A stretch of 64,000 bases of DNA from Adenanthera pavonina. Lineage: Eukaryota > Streptophyta > Magnoliopsida > Fabales > Fabaceae. A program made the translations under genes and the position numbers. Positions 36,200 to 48,069 of this stretch are shown here, piece after piece (within the stretch, counting starts at the first letter, position 1; each line of letters opens with the position of its first letter). Where the stretch lies: NCBI GenBank assembly GCA_026686845.1, contig JAIVEN010000001.1, positions 30,186,001-30,250,000 on the forward strand. Direction: 5' to 3'. The notes beneath the pieces are model-generated. The model was not told the DNA's origin. It searched no databases and was given only the letters and a program-made list of their open reading frames with translations.

Positions 36200-36470
36200 A
36201 GCCCTAAAAGTAAAACTATAGTAGGTGGTTACAGTAAGAACCATCTACTAAAGTCTCCTAGTGTTAACTATAGTATGCGGTTGTATCTAAAACCACCTAC
36301 TAAAAATTTCCAAAACTTAATTTATTTTTTTAAAAAGTTCATGTAATTTCTTCATAGACGGTTATTAAGATAACTGCCAACAAATCCATCCTTCCTCATT
36401 TTTGTAGGCATTTATTTAAATAACCGCCTACTTTTGGGTGCCTACTAAGACCAAATCTGGCGTAATGCCA
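36200..36470. repeat. GTAGGCGGTT-type subterminal-like inverted repeats
   Basis: A short motif recurs in both orientations: GTAGGTGGTTA near 36219, AACCACCTACTA near 36291, GACGGTTATTAAGATAAC near 36357 and AAATAACCGCCTACT near 36418. Clusters of such motifs are typical of CACTA subterminal regions, where the element's DNA-binding protein binds. No CACTA terminus was found beside them. Confidence 0.5.
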
Positions 36471-36713
36471 ATCAATCTTATAGCTCCTGAAGATAGGAAG
36501 ATTGTAGATAGTTAGAGTGGAGACAATCATATTTTTAGATGACTTGCTTTTCAAACCTTCATTTTGATTGGAGGAAAAAAATCAAGCTCCATGAACTATT
36601 GGGCTTTTGACTAGAATGGTCATGATATAAAACCCCTTAATAGCTTCTTCACTTAAAGCATATAAGCACTAAAATTAAGGATTTAGTAGTACAAAAAACA
36701 CCATTTTATATCT
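36471..36713. other. Short unassigned stretch left of the copia solo LTR
   Basis: No gene is visible. It ends with AGTACAAAAAACACC near 36690-36704, which faintly resembles a decayed CACTA terminus, and continues after the nested LTRs at 44059. Confidence 0.3.
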
Positions 36714-36913
36714 TGTTGAATCAAAAACTTTGATTATTCCAAACAACTAGAGCTTGGAAAGGAGAATGTCAAAGGAATGTGAAAGGATCAAGTAAAGAAA
36801 TCAAATGAAAAACATGAGAAGACTTAGTTGTTAGGATTTCTCCATTTGTAATCTAGTTAAAAAGCTTTGATTCTCACTTATTTTGTTGCCACAGACTTTA
36901 AACAAGTGATTTC

Positions 36914-39900
36914 TATAATATTCCTAAAAACTAGAATATCTAATTATCTGTAAAGAATTCATGAAAATTGGCGGATGCCGTTTTACGTGAAAAAATGGCA
37001 ATAAAGTCATTTTTCCGGTTGAATGGAAAAATAAGAAATTATGTTTTTGCCTCTATAAGTTAAAATAACTGCATTTTAGCCCCCTCAGAATAAAAATCAC
37101 GTGAGATGCATGAGGATACATATTTTGGGGAAAATTACAGCTAACAACCCAGAAGAATTAAAAATTATAATTTGGCCTCAAGTCAAGGGTAATTTTGTAA
37201 ACATGCAAAGTTACTGTCAAAATGAAGCTCGTGATGAGCTGAGTCCAATGACATATAGCATGTAGGGTAACTGAATAAAAAGAAAGAAATAATTAATGTC
37301 AAGTGTCCAAAAATAACTTTATACTAATAAAGTAAATTATGGGCCCCACAGACAGTTAAAAGGTAACTGAGACAGGATTTGAGCCTCACACAGATATTGT
37401 TTGAGATAAAATAATTAAGAAAATATAGATATACATTTGGAATAGTCCTGTATCCCTAAAATACTAATTTACTGTAAAAGTGACTTTATTGGTACCTGTA
37501 AAAAGTATCTGACACCGAGTATATCTGAACCAAAAAAAATATGCAGCATTTTAGAGATATTTAAGCATGAGCTGGTGCCATCATTAGCAGCCCATGTGTT
37601 GCAAATAAATATTTTATTATTTTTTAGAATAATTCTTTAAGAAGCATTTAATAAAGTGATTAAGGTTAGTGAAAAGTAAACCAAGGCTAGCAAGATAATT
37701 AAGTTAATTAACCTCTCACTTCTCTCATTAATTGGATGGCACTCTTGCAGCTACAACTTAGAGAGAGAAGCTCCAAAAATGGTATGAGAAAGTGAAGAAA
37801 GAAGGGAGGAAGAAAAGCTTGAAGACAATTTGAAGCTTGAAGTTTAAAGATCAAAGGTGAGTTCTAAGCCTTGAAGCTACTTTAGAGGCTTAAGATGTTT
37901 CTATGAAATTCTCTTCTCTTCTCTCTCTTGTTTGAGTTTTGGCCAAGGTATGAGAATGGAAGGAAAAAGAGTTTCATGCATCAAAGTTAAGCCAAAGCAT
38001 GATTTCAAGAATTGATGATTGAATTTCAAAACAAGCCATTTTCTTTCATCTTCCTATAAATTTTGGTCATAACAGAAGGTTAATTTAGAGTGATATTTTC
38101 ATGTTTTTGATGCCAAAAATGAGTTCCTTGTGGTGGAAAACCTTAGGAACAAGTATTGACTTCATGAAAAAGCCAAAGGAAAATAAAATGGAATTTTAGG
38201 GTTTCATCAGGACTTTATGATGAAAGTCATGGAACCATTGGCTTAAGTAGTTATTTGATAAAATATTTAGGTTTAAGGAAGGCTAAGAAAGATTGTGGAA
38301 GTGTTTGTAAGAGGTGAACTAAAGGAAAAAGCAAGAGGAATTCACAAAGGTAGCAATTTTACTATTTACTTGCATTATCTATCTTACATGATTTCTATCA
38401 GTTTAATGACTTGCCATTTGATTATTTTGATGAATTGTGATGGTTGGCTAAGTTGAAATGAGAGGTTTATGACCTCTAGATGTCCATTTTGTAAAATGAA
38501 ACTCTGTCAAATTTTTTATGAAATTATTTGGCATATTATGATCAAGTGATTATTGATTGCTTTTATAAAGCTTTTATGATGAATATGATGATATGTATGC
38601 TTGAATGGTAAATGCTATTGAGATTCTTTGAATCTCACCCTCCCACATGCTAACCATACTAGGTAAAAACCATGGAAAAGGGCTAAGGATGGAGCTAGAT
38701 GTATGAAGAAGATAATGATGAGTGGTTGATGATGCAAGTTATTATGTTAAGATGTGAACATTTGTATCCATATATGTATAGATGAGTAATGCTGCCACTA
38801 ATTTCTATAATGTATTTATGAGTTTCACATTATGTTATGTATGAATGTGGTACAATGAATGATGATGTAAATATGATATGAAGCTCATTTTTCTGAGACA
38901 TGAATGGAAATGTTCAATCTAAATATCTTGATAGAAACATAGATTCTGTTCATGAGAGATAGGGCAATCATTTTAAGTAATATATATTTTCCTAAAGTAC
39001 ACAAATAGAGCTTTAAAATGATCTAAAGAGCAACCCCATTTGGAGTTGTGTACGAACTATAGTGATTTTTCAAATTTTGGATTTAGAACAGGGTAAGATT
39101 GGGAAAATTAGAAACTGAAAGTCAGGTTCTGGAAAATTTAAAAGATAACATAAAGCCGTATATGTAACATCCCTAAAATATTAGATGACTAAAAATGTAT
39201 AGAGAATTTGCAAAAATGAGTAGACATCGTTTTGCGTGAAATAGGGTAAAAAGATTATTTTTCCTGATTGGATAAAAAATGAGAAATTACATTTTTGCCC
39301 CTAAAAAAATATAGAAATGACCATTTTACCCCTGGAAAAAAAAAAAGAAAGAAAGAAAGAAAGAATTCAAAGGCGGTGGACTCTACGCGATCAATGAAAT
39401 AAATTTTATGACTTTTGGGGAAAATTATACCTAATGACCCGAAAGTTTTAAAAATTATAAATTTATCCCGGGTCAAGGGCATTTTTGTAAATATAAAAAA
39501 TTATAGTCAAAATGAAGCTCTCAAAGAGCTAAGACCATTGGAATATAGTATGGAATTTATTAAGATCAAAATAATATTTATTGGGTAATTATGATTTAAT
39601 ATTAATATCTTACCCGATAAATGTCAGTCTGGACTGCAGCAAGAAGCAGTATTCATTCAAGAAAAATGTTTGGATCTTATATTTTGACCAATTGGGATAA
39701 TTATATTATGGTAATTTTATGATTATAATTAGTATCCCAATAATAGTAAAATATACTGCTAAAGTAACTTTATTTGTCCATACCGGTGCAGGATATATCT
39801 GGATAAGTAATTATCTAACATTTTTGGACCAAAGTACCCTTAATTTCGTGCTGGCCAAGCTGCACATGGGGAATTCCAATTATTTAATGTTTAAGTCATT

Positions 39901-42727
39901 TTCTATGCAAATTCAAGAAGCTTTGGTGGCAAATTCCTATTGGTTGATGAGTTTAATATAATTCCCACTTGAGCTCATGACTTGGCCGAACAAACACTTG
40001 AGAGAAAGAGGGAGGAGTGGTCTGAAAAGTTGAGAAAGGATGGAGCACGTGAAGGAGGAAAGAAAAAGAGAAGAAAAATAGGGAAGAAATGCAAGGAAAA
40101 TTAGTAAGCTTCTACTTGTAATTTCTATGGTTTCTAGCTTAGATCTTGGGTAGTTTAAGATGGTTTCCTTGAACTTTTCTCTCCTCCTCTTGCTGTTTAG
40201 TTTCTGTTTTATTGTGGATTTAGGAAAGAAAGTGGTTTTGTGCCATGACTTAAGGAGAAAGCATGAGATTAAGCAATAGAAAGTAAGTATAGTATGATTT
40301 AAGCAAGTTTTGTGAAAAACCAATTTCTTCCTCTTAAGAACAGATTTTGGTCAGACTAATAAGGTGGGAAGGAGCTGGATTTTCATGTATTTGATGGCAA
40401 AAATGAGTTCCCCATGATGAAAAACCTTAAAGACAAGTATTGGCTCAATGATGAGACTTTAGATAAAGAAATTGAGTCTTTAGGGTTTTAATGAGACTTT
40501 ATGAAGTAGCTACTTGTTCTAGTTGATTAAGCAAGTGTTTAATGATGTTAAGGGACTTGAGGAAGCCTAAGGAGGCTAGTGAAAGCATTAGATTCAAGAG
40601 GAAGAGCCAAAGGAATGCTTCAAGGTAGCTAAGTTTCATATTCTTGCTTTATGTTCTTTCATTGTCTGTCTATGATTAAATTGTGCTGCCATATTGAAAT
40701 TGTGATTTCTTTGATTGGTCTTGACTGAAAAATGAGGGGTTTTATTCCCCGGGATGTCCATTTCCTAAGCCGTTATGCTGCCGAATTTTTTATAACCAAT
40801 GTGGCAATTTATTGTTTAAATATGATTGATGTGATTAAATGTGATCAAATGTGAGTTATTTGACATGATTGACATAATTGCATGAAATGTAACTTACTAC
40901 TGAGATTGCCCCCAATCTCATCCCCTCAAGTATCCCAAATGAAGGCACAAGCAATGTCAAGGAGATCAAGGAGGCAAAGAGAATGAGAGGGAGAATGATG
41001 CTTGATGATAATTTCAAGCTATGATTCCATATTTTGAAATAATGTATAAAAATTATGTATATGCATATGGATCTGTATTCTTATACTATTATATTCTTAT
41101 GAGCATTATGAAATGTTAAGCATGGATTTGAAACATGGAATGATCATGTGAGCTTATTATGAAGTCTACTTTTCCATGTTATATTGTTAGAAGTTCATTT
41201 TGTAGTAATGAAAGTAAAGTCAATATTGTTTGACTGAGACAGGGTAAGTAAGTCAAGTATTATATATGCTCTAAAAATATAGATAACAAGATTTCCAATG
41301 AGCTAAAGAACACTTAATTTGGATATATGTACTATTTATAGTGAAATTTTAAAGTTCAGGATCAAAACTGGACAGCGATGTGAAGGCTGCGAATCTTACT
41401 GAATATATTACTTCTCTTTGAAAAATGATATAAAATCGCACAGAGCTCCAAAAATTTATTGGCTTACATTTATGAAAATATTTATCTTTTGAGGTTAATA
41501 TGCCACTGGTTTGAGTTCAATTGGAGCTGTACAATAAGAGATATATAAGTTTTCCCAAAGACTGTTCCAGTAAAAGTGATGTTCTGATCCCTAGTCATTC
41601 AAATTGATGTTGTGCCCTGTATAAACCAAATAAATGTATAAGAAAAATGTGAAGGAAGGTAGACATATATATCTTTCCAAAGGTATATAGAATACATGAT
41701 TTGGCTCAGTATAGAGTTAGATATGAATTTTTAAAGTTACGGCCAAAATCCTGGAAAAGAGAGAAATGATCATTTGTACAGTATAAGTTTGAGTAATACA
41801 CTGTACTAATTGGTTAGGTTACAGAAAGTTTTCATATTTTTATCTTGTATATCATGTTTCTAGCTTCATTTAGAGACTTGAACCACATTGATACGATTTT
41901 TCTGGATTAAGTTATGATTTTTCAAATTTCATCCAGAAAACTTGAGAACCAAATGAATAGTACCACATTTTTTTTTATTTAATATTTTGGTTCTACTAAT
42001 GGTTCAAACTCTTAATATGGGCAATTTGGACATTGTACATACTATGATATATGGAAAATATAGATAAAGGTAAGGTGTTACAGTATAGAGCTCCCAAAAT
42101 TTATTGGTTTGCATATATAGAAGTTTCTATGTTTTGAGCTTCATATGACACTAATTTGGAGGTAATTGGAGCTATATAATAGAAGATATGGAGGTTTCCT
42201 CAAAACTATTTCAATGAAAGTTGAATTCTGACCCTTCATGATTTAAGTTAACACTATGTCCTATGCAAGTTAAATAAATCTACAAAACAATATCTAGAAA
42301 GTAGACATATAGAGCTTTCAAATAGCGTAAAGTATTCATGATTTGGTGTAGAATAGAAGGAAATATGATTTTTTCAAATTTATTGTCAAAATCAGAAATT
42401 TTCAGAAATGACTAAATCTACTGTACTTATTGAAGGAATAAACTGTACTAACTTGCCCAGTATTTGCTATGTTTCCTATTTTTCCCATGTATAGAATCTT
42501 TTTATCTATTTTCATAGACTTGAATAATTTTGATATGACTTTTCTAGATTTAGCTATGAATTTTTAAAGTTCATTGGGAAAACTGGAAATTGCAAAGTGA
42601 ACAGTACTCGTGAATTGAGAAAATTTGGCTTTTTTGAAATTAAATTGATTCAAGCTTCTCTTCAAGCATTGTTGGAGTCTAAAATGATCTAATACATGGG
42701 AAATGAGCCCTAATATATGGTGTTACA
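36914..42727 (+). repeat. Gypsy-type solo LTR D1, split by D2
   Basis: The parts are 36914-39162 and 42083-42727. It starts TATAATATTCC, a decayed TGTAACATCC, and ends ATATATGGTGTTACA. Flanks ATTTC (36909-36913) and AGTTC (42728-42732) differ at one base and look like an aged target duplication. It carries the palindrome TGAGATTCTTTGAATCTCA at 38619-38637. No internal region remains. Confidence 0.85.
39163..42082 (+). repeat. Gypsy-type solo LTR D2 with perfect TSD GTATA
   Basis: GTATA lies at 39158-39162 and again at 42083-42087. The LTR starts TGTAACATCCC and ends AAGGTGTTACA, both intact termini. It carries the ACCGGTGCAGGATATATC block near 39781-39798 and TGAGATTGCCCCCAATCTCA at 40901-40920. 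It is inserted in D1 and is the innermost of the nested set. Confidence 0.9.
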
Positions 42728-44059
42728 AGTTCATAGTTTTCATATGTTAGCATATGTTAATTTTGAAAAATATTGACTAATAGACAAATTTTTCCTATTG
42801 ACTCATGAGTATTTTGTGCAAAATTCAAACTTTGCTAAGTGAAATTTGAATATACAGAGGTTTAATCTTTAACAAAAGAATTTCAGTTATGAAATTCAAA
42901 CTTCAAGGTAAGCACTACTAATGAATATGTGCAAAATTTGTTTGAACCTTAGTCAAATTCAAATGTTGGTGAAGTTTAAAAGAAAGTTCAAGGTTACCTT
43001 CTTTGATAGATGAACTTTGGACTTCAAAATTTAATTTCAAGATAAGAACTTGGAAGTCTTGTAAGAGCATGCCTCTAATGGATGAATTTTATAATTTAAC
43101 ATTTGAATTTCACAGAGGAGAACTCTTATGCCATGTTGAACAAGCCTTTGACAAATAAATTTCAGCTTCTGAAATTTGAATTTCGAGTGTACTGTAAAAA
43201 TATGGGACAACTATTAAAACTCAACAGATGCACTTTTAGTATGAAAATTCGTATGTTCTAACATGAGATAATTTTAACAAACTCAAAATTTGAATTTCAC
43301 TCTTGAACAAACGAATGTTGAAATTCAACATTAAAATCTTTAATCTTCTGTCTTTGCTAAATTCATCTATTGTATCCCAAAATTTGAATTTTGGATTGTT
43401 AGACATATTAAATGCGATTGGTGAATGGCTATTTCTGTAGAATAATCATTGTTTAAAGTTTCTAACAGCTAGATCTTGTATCTAATGACTAGTTAAGCCA
43501 CAAATCTGTAAATATAACTCCATTTGAAGTTGTGGGCAATAAATTTAAGTCTGTATTACTGAAACTCTGTTGAATCTATTAGGCAAAGCCTTTTCACCCT
43601 CATACTGCATTTATAGTACTTCAACTTTCATATATACTCTATTTTAGAGAGTATTCTCTCTATATAAAATCTTTTCTTTATCTGGAAGAAAAATTCTTTA
43701 TGAGGGGAGTCACAAAGGGAAATAGAAAACACTTTGTAAAAGTGTTGAGTGTAAATTTTGAGTACTCTAAGAACATAGCTCAAGTTTGTACTAAGACATT
43801 GCAAGGAGCCCGTTGAATTCTTACAGATAGTGAAAATCTCAAGTGGTGCCTTAGAGACTAGATGTAGGTCAAGTAGATCAGACTTAACTAGGATAAATTT
43901 CTAAGTCGTTTCTTCTCTTACCTTGCAATTACTTTCATTTTCACTGCACTCTGTTTTTTTTCTTCAAACTTTTGCTTTCATTATAAATTTATATTTTTGC
44001 AGAAAAATTTTAAACTTCTCAATTCACCCCTCCTTTGGTGAAGCTAGCTACTCTAACAC

Positions 44060-44665
44060 GTCTGTGATTTTGGGCTTGTTATGGCTGTTCTCAAAGTGAC
44101 GTAGAAGCTATAGACATAAAAGGTAAAGAATTTTACATCTGCTTGTTAACAATTGTAAATTGGTTGCCCATTTATGGCTGTTTTTTTGGTTAACACCTAT
44201 AGAAAGGCGACCCTTCTACCGTTGTTTTCTTAGAAGCTGCTATGGAAAGTGAAACTTTCTATGGCTATTTTTTAAAAAATAGCTATAGAGAAGGATGCCT
44301 TTCATGTCTATTTTTTGAAAAATAGCCATAAATTGGAATTTTCTTTTTTTATGTTCATGAACTGTTACTATCCATAGCCAAAAACTGTATTAGTTGCCAA
44401 AATGTACAAAACAACAAAGCAAAGCTTTCTATGGGTTTTTTTTTTGTACAAATAGTCGTAGAAATGTGACTTTTTATGGCTATTTACTTTCTATAGCTGT
44501 ATTTAAAAAAAAAGCTATAGAAAAGGAGACCTTTTATGTCTATTATTTTAAAAACAACGATAAATTGGAATTTTCTTTTTTATATTAATGCCTTGTAACT
44601 ATCCATACCCAAAACAATATTTGACAACTAAAATGTACAAAACAACAAAGCAATTTTTACAGCAA
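44060..44665. repeat. CACTA-2 subterminal-type repeats
   Basis: Units such as TATGGCTATTTTTTAAA and AAAATAGCTATAG recur in both orientations and form near-perfect palindromes (for example about 44261-44289). In addition 44305-44420 and 44545-44660 are diverged direct copies of each other, both containing ATAAATTGGAATTTTCTTTTT and AATGTACAAAACAACAAAGC. Such clusters mark the ends of CACTA elements. Confidence 0.65.
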
Positions 44666-46388
44666 AAAAAGTAACTAGCTTTTTACATCATAATAGTTAT
44701 ATACAATATCTAAGATAATGTTCTAAACAATTTTGATCAATCAAAAATAATCTACCTAATAACAAAATATATTCAAATGAATTGAAAAAGTAAATTTGAC
44801 CACACGTTTCGAATGTGGTCCATTTCTTGCTGGAGATAGAGACAGTAATCATTAAAGTGCTGCAAGTTTAAAACTTATATCAACTAAGCTCATATTACTA
44901 ACAAGTCATAAGGAAAAAAAACTAAGTTATAGATAATATAATTATCTTATTCAATGAGTCAACAACATTACCAGTAATTATATTACACATTTCTCTTACA
45001 ACATAGTAGCCACACTCTATTCCCCTAGGCTAGCGACGAGACTGTAAATCAACAAAGAAGACAAGCAAAATCAAGATACTTGGATTAATTTATTTTAAGG
45101 TTAGGATAAAACTATATATGTATATTTGGGTATTTCCATTCTGTTTTTTTTTTTACTCTTATATGTGTTTCCCAACCCTTATTTGTATGTCTTCATAGCC
45201 CAATAATCAAATACATGGAAGAAAGTAAATTATAGACTAAAATCTATTTTATATGTCGCATGTAATCACAAACTAAAGTCTAACACAAATATATACTTAC
45301 AAATGAGCTATATCATGAAAATCTTTGGGTGTTTTTCCATCTTTCTTTTCTTTAGGTGTTTTTCCACCATTCTTTACTTTGGGTGTTATTCCATCCTTTT
45401 TGCTATAGTTATTTTTCTTCTTTTTTTGAGAGTTATCTTCCTCGTCTCTATAAAAATCAAACCAGTGGTGGTGCACCGCTCGGGGCATAATACTCGCAAC
45501 ATCTAATATGCACTACAATATATCAATTAATGTTAATATCATATCAATTACAGAAATTCTATTTGCGACTACTTATTTGTATATGATTTTCAAATTTGTT
45601 ACCCATAATGGACTAGCGTCAACCAATAGGCTTAGGACTCTCTACAATTGTATTTCCAATGTAGTTTCCTCTATCACCCTCTCAAAGCCCCATACTTTGG
45701 ATATGATATTCTTATTTCTTTTCAATTAGGTGCAATACTGATCAAGAACCCTATAAGAGAAATAAAATAAAAATAAATGTATAGAAATGTAACTACTTAG
45801 AAATGCTTAAACAGAGAGATACGTTAGTAATGAAAATAAAATTACATGATCCAAAGAGATAGAATGGATACATCCAGGTATAGCATGTTTAGGAAATCCA
45901 AGACATCATTCTTTTTAATATAGATGGTATAGATGATAGATCCCACAATTTCTAGGAGTCATTTCTTTTTGAATAGAAAGCTTAGCACTAAATTGTGAAA
46001 CTTCTGTCTTTAATCATGCTAATGATCCCATTTCTATGTCAGCAGGTGAGTCATGGATTGAGATTAAGGCATTGAATCTAACAAATCCTTCTCCTTGCTC
46101 CTTCCCTAATTAAGTAAATAACAATGAATTTTAATCTCAAACTATATCTATATAATCAAATACAAGAGAATTATAAGATTTTTTATACCTGAGGCATGGT
46201 TATTGTAACAAGCCTTTTCGGCCACAAAATAAAATTTCTTGGAGCTTGGGCTATTGTCATAACCTAATTAGTAAGAAATGGCACATGTGCATAAGGCTCA
46301 ATGACATTTTCAATCAGCACCTTTACTTGATCCTTTGGTATTTACTGCTGGTGGAAGGTTGATGTTAAGGTATAAACTCAATCTTGAG
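44666..46388. other. Non-coding stretch of CACTA-2
   Basis: No clear gene. A 63-codon minus-strand ORF at 45297-45488 gives a Lys-rich repeat (KTPKEKKDGKTPKD preceded by ITPKVKNGG) after MPRAVHHHWFDFYRDEEDN. It could be an exon of the CACTA-2 second gene but is short and repetitive. The remainder is AT-rich. Confidence 0.4.
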
Positions 46389-47800
46389 CTACATATGCCT
46401 TATTGAAACATCCAAAAAGAAATCACATGCTACTCTTTCATTAAAACTGTCTTTGGTGCTATGAACCATAGGAGAATGTGTCATCTTGATAGGTGGTTCC
46501 TGCACAGGTTGTTGCAAGCCAATAGTAGAGAACATGCAGAATATCTCCTGTCTCATGGCTTCTATCTTTGAATCCATCATTTGATGCATTCGAGCTTTCG
46601 TTTCCTTTGTATTCTTATCTAACATTTGCTTTAACTTATGCTCAGACACAACTTGCTTCCTAGATCTAAAATATTCCTTCATACCCACTCCTCATCCTAT
46701 GCCCCTAACACTGCCTAAGCGGTCATCCATACCCAAAGCAGTTGCCAAGATATCTTGCCTCCCACTAGGAGTGAATAATCCTTGAGAGGCTTGCTCTTCA
46801 AGAGAATTCTATACCATCAAAGTAGCATATATATTATTAGCAATCTCACCATTAAAGTTACATAATTAATTTGAATATAATATACTTAAAATCTTTTCTC
46901 CGACCACTTAAGCCTCAGGGGTGAAATATTGTCCATGCTTTTTTCTTCTTGCCCTTTTCCATTTTTGAGCTCAGGGTATAAGAGATAGAGGAAAATTAAG
47001 AATAGATGAATCTAAAATTGCAGCTTCTTGCCATTCCATCAAGTTCTCTTGCATCATATTATGCTCTAGTAACTCATATCCTCTACAAGACAAGTTGTGA
47101 GGATAGACATTTAGCGTTTGCTTTGTTTGAGTAGCTGCTCTTCATTTCTGGTGCAAAAGAAACAAATAAAATGTTAGTTACTACTCAATAATGCAATTCA
47201 AATGCTAAAAATTACTAATTTAATAACCTCAGCCTCAGGTGATAGCTGACTCTTAACAAACTTCTTCCATGTCTCTTCGTTTAGGTACTCAGATGTGGTG
47301 CATGGATTCTTTTGCTTTAATACACCATATATGTATCTGCTAGTAAGGTTTGATTTAAAGTCTTTCCATTACTTCCCTACTCTCTTTAACAATTTCTTCC
47401 TCATCTCTTTCATAGCAGGAACATCATAAGTGATTTACATGGTAACACACTCATACAATGAAAACAACTAATATTATAATAACATTAGAACATAAATATA
47501 TCAATATAAAGTAATATGCCAAGATAGCATTCCAAATCTGCTTTATCACATCTTTCGGTACTTCTTACCAATCAGGGAACAAGATACTGACATTACTATA
47601 AGCCAAGTCACCTATAAAACTTGCAAATTGAGTCCTTCCATTATGCCCCTCATAATCTAACTTGGTGAGGTTAACATATAATTTCTGTCTACTAACTCAA
47701 GCTTTGGTCAAGGAACTCATCCTTGTGGTACTTCTTGTTTTGGTCCCTCTACTACTTGTACTCATGCTAGAAACCATGGTAGGTTGCTCAGAATTACTGG
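46389..47800 (-). pseudogene. Transposase_24-like second gene of CACTA-2
   Basis: Segments appear in the family order on the minus strand: SILFPDW near 47570, then VPKDVIKQIWNAILA with a stop before it, then WKDFKSNLTSRYIYGVLKQK and TWKKFVKSQLSPEAE (47370-47235). Next comes GRQDILATALGMDDRLGSVR with GIG (about 46775-46700). ORF 46688-46389 then gives YFRSRKQVV and a heptad-like helical stretch ending near MHQMMDSKIEAMRQEIF. The product in active elements binds the subterminal repeats and recruits TNP2. Stops and AT-rich interruptions (some perhaps introns) break the frame. Confidence 0.8.
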
Positions 47801-48069
47801 AGGAATTGCTAGAGGAATCGCTTGAGAATCACTAGTTGTATCTATGTACCTATTTAGACAATAAATAAAATGATGTAAGTAAATTAAAATAATAAATGAA
47901 ATTAAACTTTGAATGTGTGGGCTTGGCCAAAATAACCTTATGTAGGGATATTTTCCCAAATCCCTTCTTGATGATCATATCTTACAACATGTACATCATT
48001 TGCTTCATCTTCTTCATTCACTTAAGGCAACCTTCTAGAAAAAGGAGGGGTCTCATCAATATCATAAGT

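Larger units (their letters stand above)
36714..44058 (+). repeat. Copia-type solo LTR split by nested LTRs
   Basis: The two parts are 36714-36913 and 42728-44058. It starts TGTTGAATCAAAAAC and ends GCTAGCTACTCTAACA. The parts join into the same order as the uninterrupted copy at 51257-52744: GTGATTTC in the left part continues as ATAGTTTTCATATG in the right part. It holds the GTTCGTCT-type motif of the copia-1 U3. Flanks TATCT and CGTCT match in only three of five bases, so the target duplication is doubtful. Confidence 0.85.

Noticed and set aside
36690..36704. AGTACAAAAAACACC as the left terminus of CACTA-2
   Set aside because: Only a partial match to CACTACAAGAAAA-type termini, and I found no matching right terminus or target duplication.
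39340..39366. GAAA microsatellite
   Set aside because: Short simple repeat within LTR D2 without further meaning.
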